The position numbers and the translations under genes are program-made. From contig NC_089736.1 in NCBI RefSeq assembly GCF_035083965.1, positions 5,583,501 to 5,647,500 on the forward strand: a stretch of DNA of 64,000 bases, read 5' to 3'. Under the pieces are notes generated by a model. That model did no database searches. It was not told the DNA's origin and worked only from the letters and a program-made list of their open reading frames with translations. Positions 59,480 to 64,000 of this stretch are shown here, piece by piece. Position 1 is the first letter of the stretch; the number at the start of each line of letters is the position of its first letter. Source of the DNA: Branchiostoma lanceolatum. Its lineage: Eukaryota; Chordata; Leptocardii; Amphioxiformes; Branchiostomatidae.

Positions 59480-61130
59480 GTCTATGCCAAATTGCTTAAG
59501 GAGTCTGGGGGGAAAGCCTATACATGTACCTAGGTACACAAAGCCAGAGAACGAATATACTACTAGTAGTGGCGAACTTCAAGATTTCCTCAAAGCTTTG
59601 ATACACATGTTTTATCTTGTTAATTGTGCTAAAAAAAAAACAAGGAAACAATCTTTTATGGCATGAATAGCTCTAACTTTGTATGTCCTTGTCCCTTGCT
59701 AAGTGTCCTTGAGAAAACAACCTTGAATATTCTATATTGATTATCTTACATAAAAGAATATAACCAGGAACTTCTAACTATAGGTAAGATAAGTAGGTTA
59801 ATAGCCAATAGACCTAAAGATAAGTGATGGTAGCTTTTGGGTCACTCATTGATGACCCTAACCTCCTTGAGACGGGTAATTTGGTTGGCTGCTCCCAAAG
59901 GCTCTCCGTAACAAGACATCAATTTCAACGTAATTGTCCGGCTAAGTCTGCCGGTTATGTCTTTGATTTGCCAAAGCCCGGAGGTTGGTGAAGAGGGCTG
60001 TGTGGGTCAGTAGGATTGGCAACCTCACATGTCCCGAATATTTTGACATATTTTGGTCTTTGCAAAGTAGGTTACTTTGTAGTGTTTATATGTGTTCACC
60101 TGTGTGTTGTATGCATTCCTTGAAATCTGTACATTCAATTATTAACACCCATATGTAAATTTGTGTCGACAACTTGCATTCCTTGAGTTTTAAAAAGAAT
60201 TTTAAGACTCTAGTTTTTCTCTGACTAAAGATACTGGAAAGAACAGTCAACAAGTTTCAATGACACTCTTTCCCATCACATGATCACTGAGCTTTGTATG
60301 ACACATCATCAAAGCTCAAAAGTGCCTCCAATTCTCTACAACCAGCCAGACAATATATATGATAGAGCACAGAGGCTTTATCTAAAGTGCTATTTCCTCG
60401 ACATCCTTTGCTAGAGAGACACATTACTTCCTTCCCTAATCCTACCAAAGTCTTCGAGACAGATCTAATGGGGCAAACAGGAGTGGTGAAGCTGTTTTAT
60501 CGTCTCATGGGGAACGTAATGATGAAGAAGAAATTTAGAGGAATCACGTCAGCACCGTTTGATGTCCCATCACACTGTCCCCCGAGTTCTCATTTTGTGA
60601 ACATACAGACAACTTCAGTGTTATACATGTTTATGGAGGCATAAGATTTTGTCTGTGCTTCTGCAATTATTTCTATTTTGTATATATTGGCATGTCTCAC
60701 CAGTGACATGATGTGACAGGAAATAGGTCGGTAGAACTAATCATTTATCATCCTTAGCTGACAAACATCCCATGCCATGGGGTCAATACAAGAGGTTATG
60801 AATTCACGGGGAGGTATTGTTTTTGGTCTGTGTTTTTGCATTTATATATTTTCTATATGCTAGTCACGTTCACTGCGACATGAAGTGATCAACAGACACA
60901 TACGAGGCACTTAAGTGTGAAATCTTCAAGCTCATGTTACTTTATTATTCTCTTCTGTGTCCTTACTATTGAACTTGAGCACCAATGCTATAAATTAATG
61001 TCCTGCAAGTACAGTATATTCTTCATGCCTTGTTGATGTTTTGTATCTGACTGCAAGAACAATTCCACTGGGAGCGAAGAGTAAAAATTTCAGCAATAAA
61101 AGCGTTTGAAGTGAGCTTTAATGGTCCTTG
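59480..61130. other. Intergenic sequence between the FAM133-like and paraoxonase-like genes
   Basis: No coding similarity seen; the ORF at 60387-60644 is not recognised. An AATAAA occurs at 61095-61100. Confidence 0.35.
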
Positions 61131-61224
61131 TGTCTCAAGCTTGGTAGAGGACACACATGCCTCTGTGATATGAATACAATCTGATGGATTTACAGACTAC
61201 TGTGGTTCTACATTGTACTGAAAA

Positions 61225-61440
61225 GTAACCAACTGCAGGGGTCTGCATGCTCTTTTGTGTAAGGCATAGGCAGCCTATTTTGATTTCCCCTAATTCGTAG
61301 GGAAAGCCGCCATATCCATGCAATTTGTAGCGACGCGAACAAATTTTGCGTAATTGCCTTCCTTGATTTGAGCGTTATAAGTAGGGGATTCTTCTGAATT
61401 CAGTGTAAAGCGTTGTCAGAACCCCCCATGCAGACCCTCA
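61225..61440. mobile_element. TIR repeat with GGGTCTGCATG ends
   Basis: GGGTCTGCATG at left and CATGCAGACCC at right. The interior has AAGGCATAGGCAGCCTA and TGCGTAATTGCCTTCCTTGA, GGGATTCTTCTGAATTCAG. A second copy lacking one clear end lies at about 10165-10345. Confidence 0.65.
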
Positions 61441-62006
61441 ACTGTTTTGATACATCAGTAACTAAAGCTTTGAAGATAAACTGCAGTAACTAAACCAATA
61501 ACACAGAACGTTACATCTAAGCATACCTATAACTGAGGTATCAGCATCTGAGGATTGCATTGCTAGCTCTATACACCCTGAAAAGGTGTTCCTATCAATG
61601 TCATAACCAAAAAGCAGAACAAAACTAGCAAGGCAATGGTCACACCATTTTAACAAATCTGTCATACAGAAATGGATCCAAACATACTACAATGTATTAC
61701 ATGTTATACATTTATACCATATTCACATTGAGTAAAAATCTCCACAATTCTAACATCTAGAAGGCACTGTTGCAGTGGAATTAGATTATATACATCTCTG
61801 ATTGCAAGGCCATCATAAGTCACTCTCAGCAAGAAAGAAAGGAGATAAAATCTGGCATAAATCCTATAATTCAATTATAATTAAAAAAAACATAATTCTT
61901 GTTAGAAAATTTGTTACCTCTTAGAAATTCAGCTGGCTTTTTTGTCTCAGTCAGATTTAGAAAATCCAAAGAATATCATTAATGTAATTAAACTTGATAG
62001 GACTGC

Positions 62007-63041
62007 CTAAATAGGAATATTCACTTTGCAATGCAACATCTTGTTACTGACAGTACCAATCAGAAGGTGGCCTTTGTGATACACAGCTGCACTGGACTTA
62101 CTCAACTCCTTCCCGTTATTTGCATAAATGCTGGTGACAACTGGGTTGCTTGATTCTGCATGTTTCACTTGAAGCACTTGTGACCCAGGAGACTTTGACC
62201 CTACCGCTTGCCAGAAACTTGGGTGGGCACCAATCCGCAAGCTCCCTGAGGTCGGATCCACGTTAACATTGTCAACAGCTGAATACACCATTATGTCGTT
62301 TTTGAACTCCAGAGAGTTGTCCGGCCGTCGATGATACACCTTGATACCCCGTTCGAGCGGACTGGCCACGTAAATCACCTGACCATCTGGCGACATGTTG
62401 ATGCCGTTAGCAAATTTTATACCGTCAGCAACAGTCCTGGCTTCTCCGTTGTTGTAGTATGTAACAGAGCTGACGGGAAGAAATGTCAGTAGCGAAAATG
62501 CTACAAAAATGAGATTGGAGAAAAAGGACATGTTGGTAACGTAAAAGCTATCTGGACCAGTGGCGACAATATCGTTGGGCGACGTAATGAGGGGGTGCTT
62601 GATGGTCTTGATGTGGTGTGCTGTGTTTGTAGAAGAGTCGTAGCGGAAGGTTTCGATCTCGAAGCTTTTGAAATTCACAACAAACAGTCGGATCTCCTTG
62701 CTGGCAGGATCTTCGTAGACGCTGATTCCAACTGGAACGAAGTTGTCCCTTAGACTTTCTGGTTGGATGGAAACTTGGGAAACCTCAACATCCGGGCTGT
62801 TGAGGTCCATCGTGAAGAGCTTCCCATGTCTGTCGTCAGGACCAGATGACACAAAGACACGCCCCGTGGATGTCAGCGCGAGATCTTCGCTTCCAGTGGT
62901 GATCCCTGGCACTTGTTGACAGGGCCCTGGAGAGTGGTTGTAGGTGTGGTGGAAGGGGTTCAGTGCCAGGATGAACCTACAAATGTGCTGACCAACCACA
63001 GCCAGGATGACAACTGCGATGATGGCTACCAGCTTTGCCAT
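62007..63041 (-). CDS. PON: Paraoxonase-like protein, single exon
   Basis: 344 residues, stop after KVNIPI, start MAKLVAIIAVVILAVVGQHI, a hydrophobic N-terminus like the uncleaved signal anchor of vertebrate PON proteins (about 355 residues). It follows the six-bladed propeller family: GSEDLAL (E52/D53 match PON1 Glu53/Asp54), SPNDIVATGP (N156 matches Asn168), FANGINMSPDG (N212 matches Asn224), VDNVNVDP (D257/N258 match Asp269/Asn270). C41 and C338 match the PON disulfide pair. PON1 enzymes are calcium-dependent lactonases/arylesterases. Here the His115 and His134 positions read Val104 (FVPVGIS) and Phe124 (VVNFKS), so the classical dyad is absent and the activity may differ. Residues 172-193 are unusually hydrophobic. 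Vertebrate PON genes have many introns; this one has none in the coding region. The specific paralog is not assignable. Confidence 0.9.
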   Translation of the reverse strand: MAKLVAIIAVVILAVVGQHICRFILALNPFHHTYNHSPGPCQQVPGITTGSEDLALTSTGRVFVSSGPDDRHGKLFTMDLNSPDVEVSQVSIQPESLRDNFVPVGISVYEDPASKEIRLFVVNFKSFEIETFRYDSSTNTAHHIKTIKHPLITSPNDIVATGPDSFYVTNMSFFSNLIFVAFSLLTFLPVSSVTYYNNGEARTVADGIKFANGINMSPDGQVIYVASPLERGIKVYHRRPDNSLEFKNDIMVYSAVDNVNVDPTSGSLRIGAHPSFWQAVGSKSPGSQVLQVKHAESSNPVVTSIYANNGKELSKSSAAVYHKGHLLIGTVSNKMLHCKVNIPI

Positions 63042-63064
63042 GTTGTTTTGTGGAACTTGTCAGT

Positions 63065-63067
63065 TCT
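63065..63067 (-). promoter_or_regulatory. Possible 5' UTR splice acceptor of the paraoxonase-like gene
   Basis: Minus strand reads AATCTTTTACAG|AACTGACAAG 25 bases before the ATG, a good acceptor. If it is used, the coding region is intronless but the 5' UTR is spliced. This is an inference from sequence context only. Confidence 0.4.
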
Positions 63068-63069
63068 GT

Positions 63070-64000
63070 AAAAGATTGGAAAAGTTACTTGGATCACATT
63101 GAAGTGTTGCTCAGAAGATCAGCATCTATTCTATGACTGTGATTAAGGGCTGACCTTTAAGTTATGGCTGTCCATAGGAAAGCATGTTAACATACACTGA
63201 AACAAGGCTTCTAAAAGTACTAACCCAAACTTCAATCTTAAAAATTGTTCTACACTGAAAAGTCACAAGGGTTTAGTTGATAACCATGCAAAGAAAACAG
63301 AGGGTTGTACAGCTCAAACTCCGAGGAAAGCTGTCAGTTTCAAAGAAACCCTACCTTTGACCCCAGATTTCTGATGTATCCTTCTGCATGACCCAACAAC
63401 TCACATCTATCCTTACACCAACTAAAATGGCAAACTAAACAGATTTCAACCATAATGAGAAAGCTAAGACCCTACCTGTTCCCTCTAACCAAAAAGGTCT
63501 CCAGATTGGGCAAAAAATTTCAAGGAAAAGAAAGGTTTTAAAGATTTTAAGTAGGGACTAAAAGGTATTCAAATGTTTTGCACTCTACTGTGCAACACAA
63601 CTTTGGGGTCACCCCGTAAGCATATGCACTGCATGGTCATTGATCTTTAGTCCTACAGCCCTTTGACACTTGGGTATGAAAGTCTTGCTAATGCCATTAC
63701 CATTGGCACCCATGTGTGTGTTTTATTCGTTGCTGTTTGCAATTCTATCACTTTCTGCCAGGGGGAGCAACCACATGCAGAAAAGGATGGACCGCTTTTT
63801 CCACCGCCTAACCAGACTGGACCGCTTGTATGGCCGTTTGAGGACTAGGCCACTTTTTCCACCATCCCCTTGCTTTAAAAAAAACTTCACTTGGAATTGT
63901 TTTAGAGTTAGATATTCTAAACCAGAGAGGATGCAACTGCTCTAAATGTGGTTTTAAATTGTGACTTTTAAAATAAATGAACGTGTAATAGCGTTGCACC
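63070..64000. other. Upstream region of the paraoxonase-like gene
   Basis: No recognisable exon; plus-strand ORFs at 63663-63945 overlap one another and show no family features. Should contain the promoter and perhaps a 5' non-coding exon. Confidence 0.35.

Noticed and set aside
63663..63945. Overlapping plus-strand ORFs with a hydrophobic start
   Set aside because: Two frames are open over the same bases with no family motif or splice context; probably chance.

Overview
The window looks like nuclear DNA of an invertebrate chordate. The best guess is a lancelet (amphioxus). This is an inference from gene content and repeats, with no database check behind it. Coding sequence is GC-richer than the AT-rich introns, genes are cut into many small exons with GT-AG borders, and the non-coding DNA is packed with short inverted-repeat elements (MITEs and foldbacks), tRNA-derived SINE-like repeats and tandem arrays. 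Almost all ORFs of 60-120 codons are chance readings or repeat DNA.

Three genes can be read with confidence. (1) On the minus strand, from 34862 down to 6534, a villin-family actin regulator was assembled by hand from 21 coding exons. It is about 815 residues long, with six gelsolin-like domains, a linker and a C-terminal villin headpiece. All junctions keep frame. Exon 8 exists as two tandem copies of identical length (79 nt) and phase but only about half identical in protein. They look like a mutually exclusive exon pair at the start of gelsolin domain 3. (2) On the plus strand, 53600-57633, a FAM133-like gene has 9 coding exons and about 244 residues: a conserved N-terminal core followed by Lys/Ser-rich sequence. 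(3) On the minus strand, 62007-63041, a single-exon paraoxonase-like gene of 344 residues keeps the calcium ligands but lacks both histidines of the classical PON1 dyad. A fourth, weak candidate is a small two-exon plus-strand gene starting at 48274.

Layout: 1-6000 is intergenic DNA with repeats; 6000-34900 is the villin gene; 34900-45500 is its upstream region or long 5' intron, full of MITEs; 45500-48200 is intergenic; 48200-52200 holds the candidate small gene and a 183-bp satellite; 52200-59200 holds the FAM133-like gene with its promoter and 3' region; 59200-64000 holds repeats and the paraoxonase gene.

The most notable mobile DNA is a 2968-bp element at 7106-10073. It has CACTACC termini, TA on both sides, and subterminal arrays of TTCTTG (left) and CAAGAA (right). 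It sits inside a dispersed SINE-like repeat, and another copy of that repeat at about 18890-19140 shows the uninterrupted site. The three genes share no evident pathway: villin is cytoskeletal, FAM133 is probably nuclear, and the paraoxonase is probably membrane or secretory.
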